Assembly: GCA_035560235.1 (NCBI GenBank)
Contig: DATMAG010000084.1
Span: forward strand, 1 to 21,490
Origin: DASRDU01 sp035560235
GTDB taxonomy: Bacteria; Acidobacteriota; Blastocatellia; RBC074
Direction of reading: 5' to 3'
Length of the DNA: 21,490 nucleotides
The notes beneath the pieces are model-generated. The model had not been told where the DNA came from and did no database searches. It saw only the letters and a list, made by a program, of their open reading frames with translations. Numbering within the stretch: position 1 is the stretch's first letter; each line of letters begins with the position of its first letter. Of this stretch, positions 1 to 7,384 are shown piece by piece. The position numbers and the translations under genes were made by a program.

Positions 1-840
1 GACGAGGTTCGCAATCTTCGGATCGGCCCCGCCGAACATCACGTTTTCACCCGCGCCTTCCAGATAGTTGTTGACGATCCTGAACGGGCCGGGGCCGTTC
101 CATCCGGCAATCGCCTGCGTGTCGAACCCGACGCCGTGACAGTCTGAAATGTGTGAATCAATGACTGCAGTGCGGGCGCTGTTGAGCGAGACGCCGCGCG
201 AGACATCGCCGGTCGGGTTGCCGTGAATCCAGCAGCGATCAATCGTCAGATCGTGCGGCACCGCTTCGAGGCTGTTTTGCGAATCATCACCGAACTGTAC
301 GATGCCGTAATTCTTCTTCACCGTCGGGGCAAGGCCGATTTCGAGTCCGACGAGCCGGTAATGGTGCGCGCCGGGCGCTGTCTTCAAAGCCGCTTCGCCG
401 TTCGGGCTGAGCAGCTTTGGCAGCGCACCGGCAACGGACGGGGTGAGGCGGGTACCGGCTGGTGGCAGTTTCGCTTCAGCAGCAGTGCGAATGATGATCC
501 AGTTGTTGCCGTTCTTTTTCGGCAGCACGAAATTGCCGATGAATTCGGCTCCGGCTTCGAGCGCGATCACATCGCCGGGCGCGGCTCGATCAAGCGCAGC
601 CTGCAGGTTGCGTGCAGCATTGCTGCCACCCGCGACCTGAATCGTGCGCCCGGCAGGCGGCGTATAACTCGTCTCAAGAAAGACCGCAGGCAGTTGCGGC
701 TCTCGCCCGGCAGGCTGCGGGTCACTTGCAGGCACTACACCGTCACGCGCTGAACTGATCTGCCGCAAATCAGTGGCGGCACACGCTGAAACATCGCCAG
801 CCAGACAGAACAGCAGCCCTGTCGTCACCATCAGCTTCAT
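1..840 (-). CDS. Secreted right-handed beta-helix protein, N-terminal part (cut by left edge)
   Basis: Reading the minus strand from ATG at 840 gives 280 codons with no stop, running off the left edge. Residues 1-20 form a signal peptide (MKLMVTTGLLFCLAGDVSAC), so the product is exported. After a Pro-rich linker comes 'IQVAGGSNAARNLQAALDRA' then 'PGDVIALEAGAEFIGNF', the typical opening of pectate-lyase-like parallel beta-helix proteins. It is followed by rungs such as 'HHYRLVGLEIG', 'DLTIDRCWIHGN', 'TAVIDSHISDCHG' and 'FRIVNNYLEGAGENVMFGG'. Such proteins often bind or cleave polysaccharides, but the catalytic part, if any, lies outside the window and no activity is assigned. The start has no good Shine-Dalgarno. 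It points the same way as the EPS operon but is separated from it by two hairpins, so it may be its own transcript. Confidence 0.82.
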   Translation of the reverse strand, partial: MKLMVTTGLLFCLAGDVSACAATDLRQISSARDGVVPASDPQPAGREPQLPAVFLETSYTPPAGRTIQVAGGSNAARNLQAALDRAAPGDVIALEAGAEFIGNFVLPKKNGNNWIIIRTAAEAKLPPAGTRLTPSVAGALPKLLSPNGEAALKTAPGAHHYRLVGLEIGLAPTVKKNYGIVQFGDDSQNSLEAVPHDLTIDRCWIHGNPTGDVSRGVSLNSARTAVIDSHISDCHGVGFDTQAIAGWNGPGPFRIVNNYLEGAGENVMFGGADPKIANLV

Positions 841-860
841 CAACGGCGCTTCAATTGAAA

Positions 861-976
861 CGCGGAGCGCCTGGAGTGCTGCGGCCTGGCGCAGCTTTGT
901 CTGCCTTTTTCTTCTGAGCGGAGCGATCAGTGAATCGAAAAGCTGCGCCAGGCCGCAGCACTCCAGGCGCTCCGCG
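861..976. repeat. 38-bp perfect inverted repeat, 40-nt loop
   Basis: Arms 861-898 and 939-976 are exact reverse complements over 38 bp. The arm starts CGCGGAGCGCCTGGAGTGCT. The loop is 899-938. It lies between the EPS operon end and the beta-helix gene start at 840, so the second arm's complement is read just upstream of that gene on the minus strand. The arms are far longer than a rho-independent terminator needs and no T-tract follows. A REP/BIME-like dispersed hairpin or a miniature mobile element is more likely. Confidence 0.8.
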
Positions 977-1047
977 CTTTCAGGTGACTGCGTTTGCCGG
1001 ACTTTGATTTGTACAGACTTCATTGATGACCTTGTTTTGATGCGACC

Positions 1048-1118
1048 TCGTGAACGCGACCGGGTGATGATGTGCGCGACTCGTGATTTATTCGATCATC
1101 ACCCGGTCGCGCTCACGA
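1048..1118. repeat. 24-bp inverted repeat overlapping a stop codon; possible terminator
   Basis: Arms 1048-1071 and 1095-1118 pair at 23 of 24 positions, around a 23-nt loop. The second arm contains the TGA stop of the glycosyltransferase (1113-1115, minus strand), so the last codon and the hairpin share sequence. It could end the EPS transcript, though no clear T-tract follows on the minus strand. It shares the string 'acccggtc' with the hairpin at 14932-14999, hinting at a common origin. Confidence 0.65.
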
Positions 1119-2312
1119 CGGCGCACCTGATTCTCTGCTGACTGTGCCGGTCATGCGCCGACCGGCGTCGCGCATCGGCTCCCAGACGACGTGCGCTTCG
1201 CCGCGCAGGAATTTCAGCAGCGCAACCAGCGCAGCCAGACTGGCCAGCGCGAAGTAATATGGCAGCGAAAGCACCCCGACCCTGACCCTCATTCGTTCGG
1301 CAATCCATCCGGCAAACGCGGCGAAATACAACGCGGCCTGGCCGCTGAAGGCAGCGGCATAAAACCACGACTGACCGGAGAGCGCGGCGCTGCTTATGAG
1401 CATGGCGAGCAGCAGCAGCACGATGCCGTAACGCAGCACCTTGTGCGACCACATTGACCACGCATACATTCCGTGCCGCAGCGGATTGAGCACCTCGCGG
1501 TAACGATGCAGCGCGCTGATCGTCTGCTCGATCACGCGCACCCGCATTCTGAATTCATCGCGTCCGCGCTGATTGGTGTCCTCAATCGCAATCGCTTCGG
1601 GTTCGTAAACCGTGCGCAGGCCTTGTAAATGTATTTCGCTGGCGATGACGAAATCATCAATCATGTCCTGCTCCAGCCGCGCGTAGTTGCTGCGCCTGAC
1701 CGCATACAGACAGCCGCTCACGCCGATCAGCGATCCCATCAGGCTTTCGCAGCGTTTGATGAATTTCTCGTAGCCCCAGTATGAACGGCAGCCCTGACCC
1801 GTTGCCGTCTCTTTGCCGTCAACATAAACGAGCTGACCGGCCACGCAGCCGACTTCAGGATCAGCGAAGCTGCGGACGATTTTGCGCAGCGCATCGGGCG
1901 CATAGAGAGTTGTTGCATCCGAGAAGACCAGAATCTCCCCGCTCGCCCGGCGGCGCGCCGCGTTCTGCGCCACGGTCTTGCCGAAATGCTCACACTGCCG
2001 CGACAGGATCACGCCCCGCGCCGCATAGCCGCGCACGATTTCATCCGTCCGGTCAGTCGAGCAGTCCGAAGCGACGATCACTTCAAGCTTGTCAGCCGGA
2101 TAATCGAGCGCGAGCGTGTTGTCGAGCTTCGCGGCAATGTCCCGCTCCTCGTTGTGCGCGGTGATGATGACCGAGACCGCAGGCGTGATGTCGCTTTTGC
2201 GCACCGGACGCGGCAGCACGCGGCTCAGCAGCAGCGCCAGCGCCGGATAGCCGATCCAGGTATACAGGATCAGCGCCAGCGAAACAGCAAAGATGATCTC
2301 GCAGACAATCAT
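1113..2312 (-). CDS. Family-2 glycosyltransferase, membrane-anchored
   Basis: The 399-residue product has one N-terminal membrane segment (about 4-30), a cytosolic GT-A domain (about 46-275) and two to three C-terminal membrane segments (about 293-375). GT2 landmarks are 'VSVIITAHNEE' (47-57), 'VIVASDCSTDRT' with D83, the DXD-like 'FSDATTLY' with D132, and the acceptor-base region 'DMIDDFVIA' (D219/D220). A 'QRGRDEF' stretch (248-254) stands where processive synthases have QxxRW, so it is probably not a classical processive synthase. It likely adds a sugar from a nucleotide donor to a lipid-linked EPS intermediate. The donor sugar cannot be read. It is the last gene of the operon, 14 nt after the O-antigen ligase gene, with AAGGTGAG upstream of the ATG. 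Confidence 0.88.
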   Translation of the reverse strand: MIVCEIIFAVSLALILYTWIGYPALALLLSRVLPRPVRKSDITPAVSVIITAHNEERDIAAKLDNTLALDYPADKLEVIVASDCSTDRTDEIVRGYAARGVILSRQCEHFGKTVAQNAARRRASGEILVFSDATTLYAPDALRKIVRSFADPEVGCVAGQLVYVDGKETATGQGCRSYWGYEKFIKRCESLMGSLIGVSGCLYAVRRSNYARLEQDMIDDFVIASEIHLQGLRTVYEPEAIAIEDTNQRGRDEFRMRVRVIEQTISALHRYREVLNPLRHGMYAWSMWSHKVLRYGIVLLLLAMLISSAALSGQSWFYAAAFSGQAALYFAAFAGWIAERMRVRVGVLSLPYYFALASLAALVALLKFLRGEAHVVWEPMRDAGRRMTGTVSRESGAPS

Positions 2313-2326
2313 TCTTCACTCACCTT

Positions 2327-3805
2327 TCAGACCTGCATCAGCACTGCCCGTTCGCCCTGACGATTGCGACGCGAACGCCACCTGCCGCCCGCCGTTTCAT
2401 CAGCCGTTGAATGCGTGACGGTCTGCCGCCACGCGGCGTGAATTCCGCGCAGCGCAACGGCATAGGCCACCGGGTAGTAGAGAAACCACAGATACTGAAT
2501 CGAACCGAACGTGCTGCAGACGATGTAAGCCGCCAGCACTGCCTGCAGACAGACGCTCAGCCTGTGAATCTGACGGCGCTCGTCATCGTTCGCCTCTGCG
2601 CGCTCAGTCGTCTCGCGTTCAATCCGGCGCAGCGAACGGATTGGCGCAACAATCAGCACCACGTAAGCCAGCAGTCCCGCCAGCCCCAGTTCGGTTGAAA
2701 TTTCAAGCCACGAATTGTGCGCCGCCTTCTCGTGCAGCGAGTAGATGTGATAGTTACCCATCCCGACGCCGAAGATCAGATGGCGCGAAGCCAGATCAGC
2801 TGCCCGCACGAGCAGTTCGCGCCGCGCCTGCGCCGAGCCGGTCGGATCCTGCTGAATGTTGATGATCGAACGCATGCGGTTGCCATACTGTCCCGGCAGC
2901 GTGAAAACGAGCAGCACAAACGTCAGCAGCACTCCGGCGGTGATGATGGAACGATGCCTGCCGCCGAACTTCCACAACAGCACCGCTCCGGTCGCCAGCA
3001 GCCCCAGGAATCCGCCGCGCGAAAAGGTCACGATCACACCCGCAAACATCAGCGCCGCGCAGCTCAGCCACAACAGGCGGACCAGCCCCCGGCTCGTCAG
3101 CGCCAGCACGATTGCCAGCGGCAGCAGCAGATCGAGTCCCGTCGCCAGATCGTTCGGATTGCCGAAGATGCCGCCAACCAGTCCGGCAATGCGCACGCCA
3201 ACGCCTTTATCGGTTACGCTGAAATCTCCGACCAGATAACTTCTGATCGCAGCCACGCCGATGATCGTGCCCAGCACCACGACCAGCCGGATGATCGAAC
3301 GCAGCCGTTCAGGCGAATCAATCAGATTGATGAGCAGCACAAAGATCGTGACGACCTTGAGAAATGTATCGAGCAGCATCGTCAGACTGTCCTGCGGCGA
3401 TTCAGCGACAGGCGTAAAAAGAACACCAAGCAGAACGATCATCGCCAGCGCCTTCATCTCAATCGGCCAGCTCATCAGCCGTTCGCCCCGCATAAGTTTC
3501 GACGCGAAGTAAGCCAGCAGCGTCACGATTGCCGTGTATCTGACAATCGGGAAATGACCGAACAGATCAGGAAACAGTTCGTTGGGCCGCAGGTAAAGCA
3601 GCAGCGTGAAGAGCCACAATCCGGCAAAGGCCACTTTGTGCGCCCCGCGCTGCACGCCCGTCGTGACAGGCTCTTTCGCGTCGGGTCTGACGGCTTCATC
3701 CGTTGCGGCAGCTTTGCTGAACCGCTGAGCAAAGCCGCGCCGCGCCGCCGGACGATTGAACAGCACGCCTGATTCCGCTCTTTGTCTGAAGGCACTGCTA
3801 ACCAT
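2327..3805 (-). CDS. O-antigen ligase / EPS polymerase family membrane protein (Wzy_C)
   Basis: This 492-residue protein has about ten to twelve hydrophobic segments from residue 58 to 460. A polar N-terminal tail of about 55 residues precedes them, and a basic tail follows. Wzy/WaaL-type landmarks are the periplasmic 'TFSRGGFLGLL' (R263 region) and 'AAHNSWLEISTELGLAGLLA' (361-380). The first membrane segment reads 'LWLFTLLLYLRPNELFP', as in ligase/polymerases of exosortase-type EPS loci (family memory, not searched). It probably polymerises or transfers undecaprenyl-linked repeat units in the periplasm. The ATG overlaps the deacetylase stop by 8 nt (TATGGTTAG), which suggests translational coupling. 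A later start near the first membrane segment is possible. Confidence 0.85.
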   Translation of the reverse strand: MVSSAFRQRAESGVLFNRPAARRGFAQRFSKAAATDEAVRPDAKEPVTTGVQRGAHKVAFAGLWLFTLLLYLRPNELFPDLFGHFPIVRYTAIVTLLAYFASKLMRGERLMSWPIEMKALAMIVLLGVLFTPVAESPQDSLTMLLDTFLKVVTIFVLLINLIDSPERLRSIIRLVVVLGTIIGVAAIRSYLVGDFSVTDKGVGVRIAGLVGGIFGNPNDLATGLDLLLPLAIVLALTSRGLVRLLWLSCAALMFAGVIVTFSRGGFLGLLATGAVLLWKFGGRHRSIITAGVLLTFVLLVFTLPGQYGNRMRSIINIQQDPTGSAQARRELLVRAADLASRHLIFGVGMGNYHIYSLHEKAAHNSWLEISTELGLAGLLAYVVLIVAPIRSLRRIERETTERAEANDDERRQIHRLSVCLQAVLAAYIVCSTFGSIQYLWFLYYPVAYAVALRGIHAAWRQTVTHSTADETAGGRWRSRRNRQGERAVLMQV

Positions 3806-4820
3806 AAACCTGTTCGCTGACGGCGCTCGCCCGCGCCACTCTGAAACGATTCTTCAACTGCTCAAACCCGCAGGTACTTTGCACGAAATGTGCCAGATCG
3901 CGTTCGCTGTGAACCCGTCGCAGCGCGAGCAGGTCGCTTCGCGCGTCGTTGAGTCCCGGCTCGGTCGTTACGGCACAGCGATAACCGGCCCGTCTGACAG
4001 CTCCGCGCACCCGTTTGTCATAATCGCCGTTCGGATAACAGAAGCTCCTCCGGCTGCGGCGCAGTTCAGTTTCAAGCTGCGCCCGCGAATCACTGAGTTC
4101 TCTGTCAAGCCGTTCATCGTCAACCTCAGTCAGAATCGGATGCGTCACCGTATGCGATTCGATTGTCACTCTGCGCCTGTCCATCTCCCGCGCCTCGTCC
4201 CAGGTCAGAGCGCGATATGGTGGCGGCGGCAGTTCAGGCAGCGACAGACCGAACTGAGCTGCAATTCCTGCAATGGCCTCATCCTTTGCCTCATCGCTCA
4301 TCCGCTTGAGCAATGCATTGATCCTGGCTGCCACAGTCAGACGCTCAGCGCGTGTGCCGAGCGCACAGGCCAGCGTGCGGCCATTCAGTCTGAGTTCGAG
4401 TTGTTGAGGAGGAGAGCAAAGAGTCAGGTAACGCAGCTTGTCAGTCCACAACCAGGTTCGCTGCGAGATGAAATCGGTCACTGCAAACAGTGTCGCCGGG
4501 ACGCCGTAAAGCCGCAGTATCGGAAACGCCAGCTCGTATGCATCGCGATAACCGTCATCAATCGTGATCGCGGCCAGTCTGTGCGGCGGTTGAGCATGGC
4601 CTGAAAGACATTCAACCAGTTCCGCCAGCGGCAGAATCCGGTAATGAGTTTTCAAATATTCCAGGTGCTCGGCAAACACCCGCACCGATGTCGCCTCCGG
4701 TTCATCACCGGCGCTGAACCGGTGATAGTTGAGAATCAGGGCTCTGCCGCGATTGGCGAAACGAAAGAGTGAAAAGGCCCCCGATGACATCAGCAGACTG
4801 AGAACAGATTGCTTCGTCAT
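3798..4820 (-). CDS. Polysaccharide deacetylase (NodB homology, carbohydrate esterase 4)
   Basis: The 340-residue product carries the NodB-fold motifs in order. These are 'ITIDDGYRDAY' (D88, D89: base and metal ligand), 'ESHTVTHPIL' (H223 and H227: metal ligands), 'SFCYPNGDYD' and a late 'LLALRRVHSERD'. All usual metal-binding residues are present, so it should be an active metal-dependent de-N- or de-O-acetylase. An insert of about 85 residues sits between the first two motifs. 'ALILNYHRFS' near the start is common in deacetylases of EPS gene clusters. No clear signal peptide is seen, and residues 5-20 are only moderately hydrophobic. The start overlaps the formyltransferase stop by 4 nt (ATGA). 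The likely substrate is an N-acetylated sugar of the EPS; this is inferred from context. Confidence 0.9.
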   Translation of the reverse strand: MTKQSVLSLLMSSGAFSLFRFANRGRALILNYHRFSAGDEPEATSVRVFAEHLEYLKTHYRILPLAELVECLSGHAQPPHRLAAITIDDGYRDAYELAFPILRLYGVPATLFAVTDFISQRTWLWTDKLRYLTLCSPPQQLELRLNGRTLACALGTRAERLTVAARINALLKRMSDEAKDEAIAGIAAQFGLSLPELPPPPYRALTWDEAREMDRRRVTIESHTVTHPILTEVDDERLDRELSDSRAQLETELRRSRRSFCYPNGDYDKRVRGAVRRAGYRCAVTTEPGLNDARSDLLALRRVHSERDLAHFVQSTCGFEQLKNRFRVARASAVSEQVYG

Positions 4821-5692
4821 TGCGCTTCACCCGTTCCCTGCACTGTGTTGTGAATGAGCTTCTGTCGCGTGCGTGCCCGCTCGCGCAGCCGACGGCGCAT
4901 CTCATCCTTCTCCCGTTTGACCGGCAGCCGGTAACGCTGCCCCAGGCTGATGTCCTGTCGCACCGGCTCGGCTGTGCCCGTCGCAATCATCCGCACGGCT
5001 TCAGTCATCGCCTGCGCGCAGCGTTCGGCCATGCGCGCCCGAAAGTCAGCGATGAACCGCTCGTAATCGAGTCCGTATGAATAGTCGTAAGCGAGTGGCA
5101 CCCGCTGCTGCACGATGATGTCGCCCGTATCAACCTTCGGCGCGACGAAATGCACTGTGATGCCGACTTCGCTTTCGTCATTGAAGAGTTCCCAGAAGAC
5201 GGGCGGCCCGCCGCGATAGTAAGGCGCCAGCCCCTGATGCAGATTGATCGAACCCAGGCGCGGAATGCTGAAGACCGGTTCCTTCAGAATATTCGTCCCC
5301 CAGATGATTCCGAGATCGGCTTCAGCCCGGCGCATCGTGGCAATGGCGCTCGCTGAATGGTAGTTCGTCACATACTGCACCGGCACGTTGTGCCGCGCGG
5401 CCATTTCACACAGCCGCTGCTGAGCCTGCCCGATCCGCACTGTCTCACTCTCATCCGGCGCTGCGCGCCTGAAGAAACGGCGCAGCAGCTTTGCCGCAGT
5501 GGCTGCATAACCGTCATAGCGAATCGAACGCTCCAGCTTTTCGCGCAGCGTGTAAGCGCGCCGGTTGACTTCGGTTTCAATGAACACTCCGGCGATGATT
5601 ACTTCATCGAGCGCGAGCAGGCGGCGCAGCAGCGCTTCCGCACCGCCGTGCGTCAGGATGATGACTCTCAGTTTCTCTGCCGCGGTCTTCAT
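4817..5692 (-). CDS. Formyltransferase-family protein (Fmt/PurN fold), probable sugar N-formyltransferase
   Basis: The 291-residue protein has a formyl-transfer domain with the catalytic triad of 10-formyltetrahydrofolate-dependent enzymes: Asn in 'GIIWGTNILKEPVF' (N134), His in 'SINLHQGLAPYYRGGPP' (H152) and Asp in 'HFVAPKVDTGDIIVQQ' (D188). It is not housekeeping methionyl-tRNA formyltransferase, judging from the diverged N-terminus, the lack of an Fmt C-terminal tRNA domain, a basic tail, and its place inside an EPS operon. The likely role is N-formylation of an amino sugar in the cytosol. The stop overlaps the deacetylase start by 4 nt, and its ATG overlaps the stop of the export gene (TGATG). 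Assignment to the fold is firm; the sugar substrate is inferred. Confidence 0.85.
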   Translation of the reverse strand: MKTAAEKLRVIILTHGGAEALLRRLLALDEVIIAGVFIETEVNRRAYTLREKLERSIRYDGYAATAAKLLRRFFRRAAPDESETVRIGQAQQRLCEMAARHNVPVQYVTNYHSASAIATMRRAEADLGIIWGTNILKEPVFSIPRLGSINLHQGLAPYYRGGPPVFWELFNDESEVGITVHFVAPKVDTGDIIVQQRVPLAYDYSYGLDYERFIADFRARMAERCAQAMTEAVRMIATGTAEPVRQDISLGQRYRLPVKREKDEMRRRLRERARTRQKLIHNTVQGTGEAQ

Positions 5693-6453
5693 CAGCGGTA
5701 AATCAGCCAGCCCAGAAAGTTCGTGAACCCGGCAAGCGTCATAATCGTGCCGAGCGTCTTTTTGGCATTGCCGTGCACGATGACCGTGTCACCGGCCTGC
5801 AACTGCAGGTTCTCAGTCGCCTGCGACTTCCCTTCGAGAATGCGTTTCATATCAACCCGCATGGTGCGCAGGTTGCCGGTCGGATCGCGCCGCAGCAGTG
5901 TGACATTTGATTTCTTGCCAGTATCGGCGAAGCCTCCGACCGCAGTGATGGCATCGAGAATGGTCATCGGTCGCGTCATCACCACCACGCCGCCGCCGCT
6001 GCGCACTTCACCGAGCACGCCGACGCGCGCGCTCGCGGCTTCGACCAGCGAGATGCTCACCTTCGGGTTGATGACATACTCGCTCAGATCATCGGTCATC
6101 TTCTTTGTGAGCTGCGGAATCGTCAGGCCGGAAATATCAATGTCACCGAGCAGCGGGTGATAGATCCGTCCGAGCGCTGAAATCTTCGTGCGCTCGATTG
6201 AATAATCGGGCTGCCCGAAAACGCGCACCGCGATTTCATCGCCCGGCCCGAGCTTGTAGCTGTTGTAAAAATCCCGATAGATGTTTTTGAAGAGCGGATC
6301 ATCATCCTGGTCAGGATGAGTCACGACCTGGCTCGCCGGATCAGGCTTTTTGAGCTGGCCCTGCTGCGGCGACTGCGCCGCCGCCACTGACCACAGAGTG
6401 ATGAACGCCATCAGCAGGTGAGTTACTTTTGTCATCAAGTCTCTGTTTTTCAT
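5692..6453 (-). CDS. Polysaccharide export protein (Wza/GumB type, Poly_export + SLBB)
   Basis: The 253-residue product has an N-terminal signal peptide (about 1-26) without a lipobox cysteine. 'YKLGPGDEIAVRVFGQPDYS' opens a Poly_export domain (about 66-140). An SLBB-type segment follows ('RVGVLGEVRSGGGVVVMTRP', then 'TILDAITAVGGF'). The tail is hydrophobic and ends 'LAGFTNFLGWLIYR'. It is shorter than Wza (about 380) and resembles GumB-size exporters that form the outer-membrane EPS channel with the Wzz-like partner encoded two genes upstream. The start at 6453 gives a good signal peptide; an internal Met six codons later is an alternative. The gene lies 17 nt after the P-loop ATPase gene in the same operon. 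Confidence 0.9.
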   Translation of the reverse strand: MKNRDLMTKVTHLLMAFITLWSVAAAQSPQQGQLKKPDPASQVVTHPDQDDDPLFKNIYRDFYNSYKLGPGDEIAVRVFGQPDYSIERTKISALGRIYHPLLGDIDISGLTIPQLTKKMTDDLSEYVINPKVSISLVEAASARVGVLGEVRSGGGVVVMTRPMTILDAITAVGGFADTGKKSNVTLLRRDPTGNLRTMRVDMKRILEGKSQATENLQLQAGDTVIVHGNAKKTLGTIMTLAGFTNFLGWLIYR

Positions 6454-6470
6454 AAATCAACTCCAGATTC

Positions 6471-7373
6471 TCAGGGCCGTCCGACGCGATTGAAGACCAC
6501 GCCGAGCAGATGCTCCTGATTGAGCGGCGCAACGGCCTGTTCCATCACCGAAGCGCTCGTCTGGCCCGGACGCAGCACGAGCAGCGTCGCATCCGTGATG
6601 CGCACAAGCATTCCGGCATCTGCCGTCTGCAGGAGCGGCGGTGAATCGAAGAGGATGAAGTCGTAATCCTGATCGAGCGCCCGCAGTTGTTCGTGAAAGT
6701 ACGTGGACGTGAGCAGTTCAGCGGAATGTTCAACCTGGCCGCAGGTCGGCAGCAGATCGAAGCCGTACCTGCTGACCCGGATCAGCGCTCTGCCGACGGG
6801 CTGCGTCTCGCGCACCGTTTCATAGAGTCCGGTTTCAGCCTCGATCCCGAGCAGGCGAATCATCGAGGGGCGAAACAGATCGCATTCGATGACCAGCACG
6901 CGCTGTTTCGCCCGCGCCAGTTCCACTGCCAGATTGAGCGTCACACTCGTCCGTCCGTCGCCGTGTTCAGGCGAAGCGATCAGCACCCGTTTGATCGGGC
7001 GTTCGAGCGCGGCGGTAATGAGCGAGACTGACAGACGTTCGTACTGCTCCGCGGAGCGCGGATCGGTTTCAAAAAATGCAACCAGATGCGGATCAACGCG
7101 GCTCAGTTCCAGTTCCGCTTCGCGTCCCGGTTTCGTCAGAGCTTCAGGTCGCAGCGCAGCGGCGTGCGGAGCGTGACCGTTCTTTTCGACTGCGCGCCCG
7201 ACCGCAGCGCCGTCCTTCAGATAGCCGGGCAGATCGAACTGATCCATGACCGGATCGCGCCGTCCAAACAGTTCCCGCGTTTCCCGCTTTGCTTCTTCAT
7301 GCTGCGTCGGCGCGCCCTCATCGGTTTCGTGGCCGACATCTGCTCTGGTGAATGCGTCGTAAATCTTACCCAT
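6471..7373 (-). CDS. CpsD/CapB-like P-loop ATPase (bacterial tyrosine kinase family, atypical)
   Basis: The 300-residue protein has about 110 residues of poorly conserved N-terminus and then a MinD/BY-kinase ATPase domain. The P-loop is 'ASPEHGDGRTSVTLNLA' with Arg141 where the Walker A lysine is expected. Walker A' is 'VLVIECDLFRPS', with Glu163 in place of the first Asp. Walker B is 'FILFDSPPLL' (D243). It ends at '...GVVFNRVGRP' without the C-terminal tyrosine cluster that autokinases phosphorylate. In such systems the ATPase acts with the Wzz-like membrane protein, encoded just upstream (11-nt gap), to control polymer length. Both changes argue for a nucleotide-dependent regulator more than a classical autokinase, though the loss of activity is untested. 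'MGKIYDAFTRA' is a usual start for EPS-operon members of this family. Confidence 0.87.
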   Translation of the reverse strand: MGKIYDAFTRADVGHETDEGAPTQHEEAKRETRELFGRRDPVMDQFDLPGYLKDGAAVGRAVEKNGHAPHAAALRPEALTKPGREAELELSRVDPHLVAFFETDPRSAEQYERLSVSLITAALERPIKRVLIASPEHGDGRTSVTLNLAVELARAKQRVLVIECDLFRPSMIRLLGIEAETGLYETVRETQPVGRALIRVSRYGFDLLPTCGQVEHSAELLTSTYFHEQLRALDQDYDFILFDSPPLLQTADAGMLVRITDATLLVLRPGQTSASVMEQAVAPLNQEHLLGVVFNRVGRP

Positions 7374-7384
7374 GAATATCTCCC

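Noticed and set aside
223..753. Plus-strand open frame of 176 codons near the left edge
   Set aside because: It is Arg-rich with no domain; the opposite strand carries an uninterrupted beta-helix protein with a signal peptide.
2717..3772. Long plus-strand open frame (351 codons) opposite the O-antigen ligase gene
   Set aside because: The product is dominated by Gln, Arg, His and Asp, as expected for the antisense of membrane-protein codons; the minus-strand gene has clear family motifs.
3756..4604. Plus-strand open frame of 282 codons opposite the deacetylase gene
   Set aside because: It is antisense to a gene with intact NodB motifs and has no recognisable domain.
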